Shown: positions 7,812 to 14,737 of the stretch, piece by piece
Position numbering within the stretch: position 1 is the stretch's first letter
How the letters are laid out: each line of letters begins with the position of its first letter
Source: an uncultured Arenicella sp.
GTDB taxonomy: Bacteria; Pseudomonadota; Gammaproteobacteria; Arenicellales; Arenicellaceae
Length of the DNA stretch: 32,406 bases
Assembly (NCBI GenBank): GCA_937989675.1
Contig: CALKRK010000147.1
Span: 1 to 32,406 of the forward strand
Direction of reading: 5' to 3'
The notes under the pieces: generated by a model
Databases searched by the model: none
Seen by the model: only the letters and a program-made list of their open reading frames with translations
Told to the model about the DNA's origin: nothing
Position numbers and translations under genes: made by a program

Positions 7812-8315
7812 TCATTCACAACAAATGCCCTCGACGACTGGAAAGTTAAAGCCACTCACCGTATATTGAAGCGGTGTTCGATAGCGAGGAATGGTAAATA
7901 AAGGATGAGACAGTTTGACCCCTGGCATACGGCCCGCACAAACGGGCCTTCTACAGTAACGCGCGAGAATGGTTTTTTTCGCCGCCCGGAACCCATGCAA
8001 ACGCCCTATCATGCGCACTCGACTTATTTGCCTCCGTACCGAGGCACGGTATCGAACCACGGCTTGCACGGCGTTGGCGCAGCCGCGTACCACTATCAAC
8101 ACCATCAAGCGCGGTATCACAGTGAGCAGCGTCAACATACGCATTACCATCGCCCACATTTTCATAATCAACATGTGAGAATGGAAACCTGGCGGAGTAC
8201 TACACTGCTTGCTTATCTTTATCAGAGTGACAGGCGCCATCAGAGGTAATAGGCAATAATCACCCTCTGAGGGTGTGGGTATGCGATAGATACAATTTTG
8301 CACGACGGGCTGCAT
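7812..8315 (-). CDS. Doubtful ORF at the end of the T6SS operon
   Basis: A 167-codon frame begins with an ATG directly abutting the previous stop (TAGATG) and has a GAGGGAAAA ribosome-like site, which favours translation by coupling. The predicted product has a Met/Leu/Val-rich segment around residues 48-80 that could be membrane-embedded, followed by an Arg-rich part. It shows no family signature, and the same 500 bp are also largely open in other frames, including a His/Tyr-rich plus-strand frame at 7905-8249. If real, the position suits a small membrane immunity protein for the upstream candidate effectors. Otherwise this is non-coding DNA between the convergent operon ends. Confidence 0.25.
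   Translation of the reverse strand: MQPVVQNCIYRIPTPSEGDYCLLPLMAPVTLIKISKQCSTPPGFHSHMLIMKMWAMVMRMLTLLTVIPRLMVLIVVRGCANAVQAVVRYRASVRRQISRVRMIGRLHGFRAAKKTILARYCRRPVCAGRMPGVKLSHPLFTIPRYRTPLQYTVSGFNFPVVEGICCE
7931..7948 (+). terminator. GC-rich stem-loop after the SPOR gene
   Basis: GGCCCG-CACAAA-CGGGCC forms a perfect 6-bp GC stem with a 6-base loop, followed on the plus strand by TTCT. It lies 129 bp after the SPOR stop and could end that transcript. The T tract is short, so confidence is limited. Confidence 0.4.
8261..8275. repeat. Perfect inverted repeat CACCCTCTGAGGGTG
   Basis: Seven bases each side of a single central T are exactly complementary (CACCCTC / GAGGGTG). It could fold as a 6-bp hairpin with a CTG loop, or act as a dimeric protein-binding site. 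It sits about 40 bp after the last well-supported operon gene on the minus strand, with no T run behind it in either direction. Confidence 0.4.
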
Positions 8316-9383
8316 CTATTTTCCCTCGCTAAACTTGTTGAAAGGACGCGGCCGCAGAACTCGCGCAAACGCTGAATTTTTAACTTTTTTAATGACTCTT
8401 GAGTTCACACCGCCTTTATTTCGTTGAGATGGTTTTACGATACCCCCTCGACGCTTTAGACTCGCAATTTGTCTTCGCTTAGCGAAAACTCCAGTCTTGC
8501 GATAGTGTTTATTTCGGTTTCGCTCTCGCCGAGCTGTATCTGGATGCTCGCCTGGCACATTTGAAGATCCGGCAGGCATATTATGTTCATCTAATGGTCG
8601 GATCAGTGAACTCGCGATCAGTTCTTGAGGAACAAGGCCCACTCGACCTAAATGTTGAGTTGCCTCCATGATTGCTCTGGAACGGTTCGTCATTTCGCCG
8701 CCACGTTCATAGGTGTTTGGATCAAAATGACCACCAATATCCACGTTCTCGGGGCCATGCCCAAAACGCAGATTACCCATCGATCTGGAAATTTGATGAA
8801 TAGAACTATTGAGATGGCCAGTACTGTATGAGCCTGGGCCATGCCGCATCGCCTCAAAAAAGCTAAACATGCTGCTGTCGCGCGCGGTTGTATCGTGGCC
8901 AGCTAAGGCCCCGAAAAACCCGGATATCGCCGCCCTCTGCTTATCAGAAGTGCCGCCACCCTGATGATAAACTGTGAAGAGTGAATGATGTAGGACGCTG
9001 GCGACTGAGCTATCAGCAAGAATGTGATTTCGATTCACACCCAAATCGGACAAATTTGCTTCCCCGGTCGCGCTCATATTGGCAGAAACTCGACGGAAAG
9101 AATCGGTCATTTTGTTTTCGTGGTTAGCCCCATACGCCAACATATTACGAGTGACGTCATTGCCCATAGATTTGCGTGTATAAGTTGCCAGGGACCGGGC
9201 TAGGCCATACCGGTTACCGGCTTGATCTACCATACTATCGAGCGCAATCTGCCTCGATGAACCTTTTGGGTAGGTGTAATCAGGGTTGCTGGCGACCCCT
9301 GAAAATTTACGCGGCATGATAAATGCATCGGACCCCCAGCTATGTCCGTATTTAGCAACACGACGTCTTGGTCTGGAATCCAC
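8316..9383 (-). CDS. Unknown protein with highly basic C-terminus, T6SS-linked effector candidate
   Basis: No family is recognised. The 355-residue product starts at a GTG (9383) with an AGGGAG ribosome site. There is no signal peptide or membrane helix. Residues 117-126 read NRNHILADSS, a polar His/Asp motif in a moderately conserved-looking helical region. His-Gly pairs occur at 181, 209 and 218-219. Residues 284-350 are extremely basic (RRERNRNKHYRK, AKRRQIASLKRR), as in proteins that touch nucleic acid or membranes. It is the last well-supported gene of the T6SS operon, about 100 bp after the clan-CD-like gene. A cytoplasm-acting toxin such as a nuclease is a guess from charge and context only. 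Confidence 0.6.
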   Translation of the reverse strand: MDSRPRRRVAKYGHSWGSDAFIMPRKFSGVASNPDYTYPKGSSRQIALDSMVDQAGNRYGLARSLATYTRKSMGNDVTRNMLAYGANHENKMTDSFRRVSANMSATGEANLSDLGVNRNHILADSSVASVLHHSLFTVYHQGGGTSDKQRAAISGFFGALAGHDTTARDSSMFSFFEAMRHGPGSYSTGHLNSSIHQISRSMGNLRFGHGPENVDIGGHFDPNTYERGGEMTNRSRAIMEATQHLGRVGLVPQELIASSLIRPLDEHNMPAGSSNVPGEHPDTARRERNRNKHYRKTGVFAKRRQIASLKRRGGIVKPSQRNKGGVNSRVIKKVKNSAFARVLRPRPFNKFSEGK

Positions 9384-9425
9384 TATCTAGTCTCCCTGGG
9401 TTTAGCATAGAACTTAGGCCACCCT

Positions 9426-9458
9426 AAAAAAACACTCGAAGTTTGATCAAGAACTCGC
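9426..9458 (-). terminator. Imperfect hairpin with T run between two tail genes
   Basis: On the minus strand CGAGTT and AACTtCG pair around a TTGATCA-containing loop with one bulge, followed within three bases by seven T (9432-9426). It could act as a partial terminator that lowers expression of the basic-tail gene relative to the genes upstream. The bulge and low GC make it weak. Confidence 0.35.
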
Positions 9459-9486
9459 TTTTTCAATTCAAATAAGAACATAAGCG

Positions 9487-10602
9487 CTAACCTCTTGGTA
9501 CCTGAACTCGCGCACGTGATCGCGGCACACTTATTTCAGGCTTTGTCTCGCCGGGCGTAGAGAGCTCAATTTTGGTAAACGGTTGTACTGTGGCACGCAA
9601 CGCCGCCGATACACTCCGCCGCACAGGTATGCGTGGCGCCAGGTGATTCATCATGCCCTGAATAGGTACACCTAAGCGATGTACTCCAACTGCGTTCGGA
9701 TTTACGCGATGTTTAATCGGTGCCTGCCTAGCATCCGGTGCCACGCGAGCTTTGGCGCGCAAGCGAGTAAAGGCATTTTCCATAGCTGGGGTGACAGCGG
9801 CCTGCTTAACTCGTTGTTTAACTTTAGTGCGAAACTGTCCTCGAACCGGGTGCGATGAATTGGTGTCGCCGATAAATCCGCTGACTCTAATTCTCGGATT
9901 GGCGCCCTGCGCGTCGAGCGCGGAAGAAACGCTCTTGGCAAAATTCGGCGGCTCGGGTGGCACCACCCCACCAACCGGATCTCGACGAACCGTTCCTGCA
10001 CTACCACAAGACGATATTCTCACATCCAAGCCATGCGCCTCGGGCGCTTGATTTAGAGGCGCTGGGGGTTTAAGCATGGCGGTGATATGTCGCACACTAT
10101 TCGCAATTTGATCAGCTGTGTGAACCTGTTTGTAGCCTCGTTTAACCGTCAAATTTCTCTGCGTTGGTCCATCATGAATGGTGTTTTGATCAACCTGATA
10201 CTCAACTCGTGTCGATATTGAATTCGCGTTATTCGCATTGCCGTGGCCCTTAACCCAAAGAACATCTGCGGGGCCGCTATCCAGCGCATTATTTCCAGGC
10301 GCTGCGCGCGCGCCGTGGTTTATGACTCTAACAGCATTGTGCGCATTGCGACGCTGCTCCCTAAGACTTCGTAGTTCTCGAGTGCTCAATTTTGCGAGTG
10401 CCCTAGAACTATTAAGTTTACTATCAATGTGTGACACATAGCGTGCTCGCATAACCGCTTGAGCTTCAACTGTATCAACAAATATCGAGCCAGCCGTCAC
10501 TCCGGTCTTATTTAGCTCCTCAAACGCCGCACGCCCGTGCGATGTATCATGAGCCGCTAGCCCAGGTAAGTATACGTGCGTTCTGGATGTTCTAGGGTTC
10601 AT
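9487..10602 (-). CDS. Candidate caspase-like (clan CD) cysteine peptidase, T6SS-linked
   Basis: The 371-residue protein shows the two hallmarks of clan CD peptidases in the right order: a hydrophobic strand ending in His-Gly (ADVLWVKGHG, His120-Gly121) and a second strand ending in Ser-Cys (LDVRISSCGSAG, Cys199). Between them ADQIANSVRHI resembles the helix after the catalytic His. After Cys, FAKSVSSALD and RIRVSGFIGD match the helix-strand that follows in C80/CHAT-like folds. Residues 1-100 and the basic C-terminus (255-371) have no match. No signal peptide is present. The ATG at 10602 has an AAAGGAAG ribosome site. It sits in the T6SS tail, so a proteolytic effector is plausible. No family can be named and activity is untested. 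Confidence 0.6.
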   Translation of the reverse strand: MNPRTSRTHVYLPGLAAHDTSHGRAAFEELNKTGVTAGSIFVDTVEAQAVMRARYVSHIDSKLNSSRALAKLSTRELRSLREQRRNAHNAVRVINHGARAAPGNNALDSGPADVLWVKGHGNANNANSISTRVEYQVDQNTIHDGPTQRNLTVKRGYKQVHTADQIANSVRHITAMLKPPAPLNQAPEAHGLDVRISSCGSAGTVRRDPVGGVVPPEPPNFAKSVSSALDAQGANPRIRVSGFIGDTNSSHPVRGQFRTKVKQRVKQAAVTPAMENAFTRLRAKARVAPDARQAPIKHRVNPNAVGVHRLGVPIQGMMNHLAPRIPVRRSVSAALRATVQPFTKIELSTPGETKPEISVPRSRARVQVPRG

Positions 10603-10645
10603 AAAATTTACTTCCTTTGACGTGCAGACCAGCTGCAGCTATTCG

Positions 10646-10660
10646 CCAAGGCTCGCTTGG
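10646..10660. repeat. Small inverted repeat CCAAG-GCTCG-CTTGG between tail genes
   Basis: A 5-bp stem with a 5-base loop lies in the 96-bp gap between the Ala/Gly-rich and clan-CD-like genes. GACCA/TGGTC arms further out (10627-10631 and 10658-10662) offer a competing longer pairing. No T run follows, so a processing or attenuating structure is as likely as chance. Confidence 0.25.
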
Positions 10661-10698
10661 TCTAACGGCAATAGAGTGATGGCGAAGAACAATAATCA

Positions 10699-11388
10699 TC
10701 AGTTGCGATTCGACATACGGCCATGGATCCAATGGCCTATCGCCGAACCCACGGATATAAATCCACCCGCTGCGGCAACCGTAGGATGGCGAAGTGCACT
10801 CATCGCTGACGCTTGCAAAGCGGCCCTGGCCGTTGGCCTAACAGCCGCACCAACAGCGGCACCAACTGTGCGACCAATGCCTGGTGCGCCGGGGCCGACA
10901 GTGGCGGCACCAACTTGTGTGGCCACACCGTGCCGGGTGTTGTTCCAATATCTGTGCTCTAACCTACCTGACGGCATCATTGCGCGGACTCTGGCGAGAA
11001 AACCGGTAGGCATCTGTTGATGCATCAATCCTTGCATTTCAGCTGATTGGAAAACATCACCAATCCGTGCGGCACCAGCATTTCCACCAATCGTGTGTAT
11101 AGCCGAAATGTTTCTTGCTATGCCCACCGCTGCCGAGTTAGACCCTGCTTGAGCTCTGGCTTGAGTAGCTGCTCGATAGGCGAGTAAGCGTTGCTGAGCC
11201 GGCGGAGTACTTCCGTGCGCTGCATGATATTGTTGGCCCATTCGATACGCCACAAATGCGCCACCAGCAAAACCGCCAGCCGCTGCACCTGTATAGTCTC
11301 GCTGGTCAGCCGGATGCGGGCTAGCAGGCCGCGGAGCCGCGACCTGCGCCCGAATCGCTTCTATCGGGGTAGGATGTTCAGATGCCAT
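10699..11388 (-). CDS. Ala/Gly-rich protein with glycine-zipper segments, T6SS-linked, unknown
   Basis: No family is recognised in these 229 residues. Three weakly hydrophobic, small-residue segments are visible: GAAAGGFAGGAFVAYRMG (about 34-51), GRTVGAAVGAAV (about 172-183) and VAAAGGFISVGSAIGHWI (about 203-220). Such glycine zippers are common in membrane-inserting or pore-forming proteins. The rest is rich in Ala, Arg and His and has no signal peptide. The ATG at 11388 has a strong AAGGAG ribosome site that lies inside the end of the upstream GNAT gene, and the two genes overlap by 11 bp, so they are co-translated. Pore-forming effector, effector chaperone or immunity protein are all possible; none is established. 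Confidence 0.6.
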   Translation of the reverse strand: MASEHPTPIEAIRAQVAAPRPASPHPADQRDYTGAAAGGFAGGAFVAYRMGQQYHAAHGSTPPAQQRLLAYRAATQARAQAGSNSAAVGIARNISAIHTIGGNAGAARIGDVFQSAEMQGLMHQQMPTGFLARVRAMMPSGRLEHRYWNNTRHGVATQVGAATVGPGAPGIGRTVGAAVGAAVRPTARAALQASAMSALRHPTVAAAGGFISVGSAIGHWIHGRMSNRN

Positions 11389-13570
11389 GTCTATTCTCCT
11401 TTTTAGCTGCGGGCTTTTCGAGTTGTATTTGAGACCCTATGTTCAACAGCAAGCTACGTAGAGACTCACTACTTTTTGAGTCAACATCTGACTCGGAATT
11501 GATAAAAAATAGATAGTCCTGGTCCGGCGCTTCTGCGCGCACACTTTGCTGCTTAAAGCCCAGTTGATTCAACGCTGACAGCGAGCGCGAATTGTCTCGG
11601 AACACGCAGGTGTGAAATCGACTAACACCTAATGAATGTCGAGACATAGTAAACAGTAACGTGGCCGCGAGCTGCCCTAAGCCCTGCCCCTGATAATCGA
11701 CACCAATCCAAAAATAAAAGAATGAATCCCGCCCCGATGTGTTTAGCGAAACCACACCTATAAGGCCGAACTCCTTATGCACCACCGCGTAAACATTTTT
11801 TCGCGCATTGTTATGCTGATCATCTAACCAATCAAAAAACGCGGCCTGAGTTTCAAAACTAGGAAGAGATGTCATTACGGCTATGGATGGGTCTCGGTAT
11901 TGATACAAAAATTCTTCGGTATAATGGGCAGCTAATGGCTGCAAACTGATATCACCAGAACGCGCATAACTTTCTGTATAGCCCGTCATGGACTCACATA
12001 AGCTGATGTAGCTCTGAATATGCGCCAGCGTTTCAACGATTATCGGGTTTCTCGGGTCGAGCTGTTGCGCTCGCCTTGCGGCTCTCAACGCGTCAGTCTT
12101 GTCGCCTAAATGCAAGTAAACAAGCGATAGGCGATGCTGCGCTTCGACTAAATCTGGGGATCTTTTGCATACCAGCTCGAGCGCGCTTTTTGCTACAGAC
12201 CATGCGCCTAACTGGATTGCGAGAATGGAGAAATCCAGCACATGTTCAAGGTCACCTTCAAAGAGGTAAACACGTCGCCAAACTTGTTTGAACATTTCGA
12301 CCCACTGCAAACGCTGCCCACTATCAAGTTGTGGTATTGCCTCCCGCAAAGCTCCCATCTGAGAGAACAACAAACAATAATCAAAATGCGTCATCTCCAG
12401 CAAAGTATGCAATTGATCAACGGTTAACGGCTCGCTAGCCCGCAGAGATAAGTTAGAAATCTGACGTACTTCGGCGTCATTGCACGTAAGTAATAAATCT
12501 TGGATTGAGCCTGAAGTATCTACTTGACTATTGCCCTGGAAGCAGATGGCCGCTTTCAATGCTGAACTACCATAACGTTGATTGTAAAAAACGCTTCCAT
12601 TATTTAGTTGCGCATACCAATTCAAAGCATGCCCATTAACGGGTAAAAAATACCGATTGCTCTGACCGAAAAATGGAATAGTTTGTTCACGCACACTTCG
12701 TTCACTATGGAAACCTCTGTCTGCTATTAGGAATAAGCAACTGGAACCGGCTAAGCTTTTGACGTTCTCAATCAATTTAAATGCTTGAGTCGGCATCAAC
12801 ACATTCGCGCTATCAAAGCGCTCCAAATAGCGTTTTAGGAGCGCTGTATTTTTAGGCTTATCTGTCGCCTTTTGCCAATGAAATTCCAGGTCCGAAAACG
12901 GTTCTAAGTTACCTTGACCACCCCATTTCAGATCATCGTTCTTGAGAAAAGACTGGTAACACTCTCCGTAGTGGATGTTGTAAAAGTCTTGCCTCAACGA
13001 ACTAAAAACCGCGTTCGCGATGACAACAAGCGGATTGCCAATACTGCGGGCGCCTAAGGCTAAACGTTGGCTTTTCAATTCTATATATCGGTCTACAAGG
13101 GAGTCAAAACTAATAGGTTCCATGCTGCCCTCTTGTATCCAGTGCGCGAGTGCCGCGTGCTGCCAGTTATCGGAAACGCGCTCCGCTCTAGAATCAGCCA
13201 GTAAGTAACAAGGGCGATACCGATACCACTCGGCATCACTTAGCGTATCTTTTAGTTCATGCAAAACCCGGTTAGCAAATTCTCCCGAATTGGCTTCAAG
13301 TTCAAGAATGTAACAGGGCTCCGCATTATTCAGTTCGCCAGCCTGATCAGCAACGCGCCACTGGTCAGCAATTAAGCGCGCATAACTGCGCGCGAGCGCC
13401 GGGCTCTCTACTTCGTTCTTGAGTATAGCCTCGTAACCGCTACTTAGTTCAGATCGCCATTCTTGAATTGTGTGCCAGACGTTACTATCATCAAAAGGCA
13501 CTAAATCCAATACTTCAGCCCGGTTTTCGTTAGGGTGACCGGCTTCAAATTTGTTTGTTTCTTTGTTCAT
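11378..13570 (-). CDS. Large T6SS-linked protein: degenerate methyltransferase-like, TPR and GNAT domains
   Basis: The 730-residue product appears to have three parts. Residues 55-300 follow the layout of MidA-type SAM-dependent methyltransferases: ILELEANSGEF (88-98) in place of the glycine-rich SAM loop, LVVIANAVFSSL (181-192) and LFLIADRGF (279-287). The SAM loop is poorly preserved, so activity is doubtful. Residues 440-512 contain TPR-like helix pairs (LVEAQHRLSLVYLHLGDKTD, ALRAARRAQQLDPRNP). Residues 540-690 are a GNAT acetyltransferase with the acetyl-CoA loop QGQGLG (627-632) and the terminal N-x-x-S-L-x-x-L-x-x-LGF pattern. It is cytoplasmic. A GGAGGCG ribosome site precedes the ATG, 37 bp after tssA. 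A role in modifying or regulating T6SS parts or effectors is inferred from context. Confidence 0.75.
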   Translation of the reverse strand: MNKETNKFEAGHPNENRAEVLDLVPFDDSNVWHTIQEWRSELSSGYEAILKNEVESPALARSYARLIADQWRVADQAGELNNAEPCYILELEANSGEFANRVLHELKDTLSDAEWYRYRPCYLLADSRAERVSDNWQHAALAHWIQEGSMEPISFDSLVDRYIELKSQRLALGARSIGNPLVVIANAVFSSLRQDFYNIHYGECYQSFLKNDDLKWGGQGNLEPFSDLEFHWQKATDKPKNTALLKRYLERFDSANVLMPTQAFKLIENVKSLAGSSCLFLIADRGFHSERSVREQTIPFFGQSNRYFLPVNGHALNWYAQLNNGSVFYNQRYGSSALKAAICFQGNSQVDTSGSIQDLLLTCNDAEVRQISNLSLRASEPLTVDQLHTLLEMTHFDYCLLFSQMGALREAIPQLDSGQRLQWVEMFKQVWRRVYLFEGDLEHVLDFSILAIQLGAWSVAKSALELVCKRSPDLVEAQHRLSLVYLHLGDKTDALRAARRAQQLDPRNPIIVETLAHIQSYISLCESMTGYTESYARSGDISLQPLAAHYTEEFLYQYRDPSIAVMTSLPSFETQAAFFDWLDDQHNNARKNVYAVVHKEFGLIGVVSLNTSGRDSFFYFWIGVDYQGQGLGQLAATLLFTMSRHSLGVSRFHTCVFRDNSRSLSALNQLGFKQQSVRAEAPDQDYLFFINSESDVDSKSSESLRSLLLNIGSQIQLEKPAAKKENRHGI

Positions 13571-13607
13571 ATACGCCTCCGTAAATCCAAGTAGTTACGT
13601 TTAAAAA

Positions 13608-14729
13608 TCACTGATGACTCACACTTTCATTAGCACTCGCTTCAATGCCCAATAACTCGAAAATATTAAGCTGCCCTTGTTGCTGCACAAATAACTCGTT
13701 GTATAGCTGAGTCGTGTTCATTCGCCCCCAGTCTATTGCCTTATAGATCAGGTATGGGGCCGGGCTGTGGGGGTCATCTACTTTGAGATAGTCGGCGATA
13801 CTCTGTAATGCTGCGTAAGCATCGTTACGATTACCCAGTCCTTGTTCATGGCTCTCGATATGTTCCGGCCGAGAGTCTTCCTGAGTTTCTTCACTAGGCA
13901 CCTCAGTGCCTCTTGGCATCGGCAATCGACCCCTTTGATCTAATTGCTGATAAGCCATACCGGCAACGTCTTCCAGTACGCTGGTAAACCCAGCAAGGCT
14001 GGGTGAATCATTAGCGAGCTTTTCATCCAGCACCCGGCTTAACTCATCAACCGCAAGCAAGGCTAATTCAATATCCGAATAAAGTTGTTGATAGTACTCA
14101 ATTGGGGTCAGATTGATGTTCAAGGCAATTGCATCTAAATCATGCTCCTGATCGCTCGCAATCACCTCTGGATGTGCATTTTGAATCTGCGAATGATGTA
14201 AGGCTAGTTCCCAATCCGCCCAATTGTATTGTCGGTCGGTGTCAGCTCTTTGTGTTAGCGGTATTTGCTTTAGCGTAATCGCCAACTTCATATTCAACCA
14301 TTCAAAAACGTTAATCCGATGTTCAAGCTCACCGTCACTTGCTTGCGGGTAAAGCGAACCCCAAAAAGTTTCAAGCATCTTGCTAATTAATTGGATACTT
14401 GGCGCGATTGCGCCAAAACCCAAACGGCAAGTCTGTGCTTCAAGGAACCACACGGCTAGTTGCACATCTTTACTGTGGTTTTGAATGGCATTTAGCGCTT
14501 CCTGATAGACCGTATTCCAATCAGCTTGACGTAATTCCAGCTCCCAAACGCCTCTCGGCGTACTGTTGTCATCTTGGGTTCGTGCCTCTTGAATTTTTTG
14601 GTAAATCGCGCCCCCAAACAAACTCTCACCTGCCGGACTGTCTGCTGATATTGGTTGCAAAAGCGCTTGTAGCTCGATGCGGTTTTGTGCGTAGAAAATA
14701 GGTTCTAATTCTTGTGCTAATTGGTCCAT
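13608..14729 (-). CDS. tssA: T6SS assembly protein TssA
   Basis: The 373-residue protein carries the ImpA N-terminal domain that defines TssA: LLQPISADSPAGESLF (24-39), then YQKIQEAR, WELELRQADW, SKDVQLAVWFLEAQTCRLGFGAIAPSIQLISKMLETFWGSLYP-type helices, and a DGELEHRINVFEWLN stretch. TssA binds the membrane complex and baseplate, then caps and primes tube and sheath growth in the cytoplasm. The remaining part is Glu/Gln-rich and variable, as usual. The start has a GAGGTGAACC ribosome site 8 bp after tssM. It ends the recognisable core of the operon. Confidence 0.92.
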   Translation of the reverse strand: MDQLAQELEPIFYAQNRIELQALLQPISADSPAGESLFGGAIYQKIQEARTQDDNSTPRGVWELELRQADWNTVYQEALNAIQNHSKDVQLAVWFLEAQTCRLGFGAIAPSIQLISKMLETFWGSLYPQASDGELEHRINVFEWLNMKLAITLKQIPLTQRADTDRQYNWADWELALHHSQIQNAHPEVIASDQEHDLDAIALNINLTPIEYYQQLYSDIELALLAVDELSRVLDEKLANDSPSLAGFTSVLEDVAGMAYQQLDQRGRLPMPRGTEVPSEETQEDSRPEHIESHEQGLGNRNDAYAALQSIADYLKVDDPHSPAPYLIYKAIDWGRMNTTQLYNELFVQQQGQLNIFELLGIEASANESVSHQ

Positions 14730-14737
14730 GGTTCACC

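Noticed and set aside
7217-7855. Minus-strand 212-residue frame over the SPOR gene
   Set aside because: It lies antisense to a plus-strand gene with clear membrane and SPOR features; its own product has no recognisable fold and no ribosome site was evident.
10622-11020. Plus-strand frame opposite the Ala/Gly-rich protein
   Set aside because: Ala/Gly-rich codons leave the other strand open. The minus frame has a strong ribosome site and operon coupling, so it is the real one.
13571-13607. Possible sigma-54 -24/-12 element on the minus strand before the GNAT gene
   Set aside because: GG and GC have the right spacing but the surrounding bases do not match and the element coincides with the ribosome site, so chance is the better explanation.
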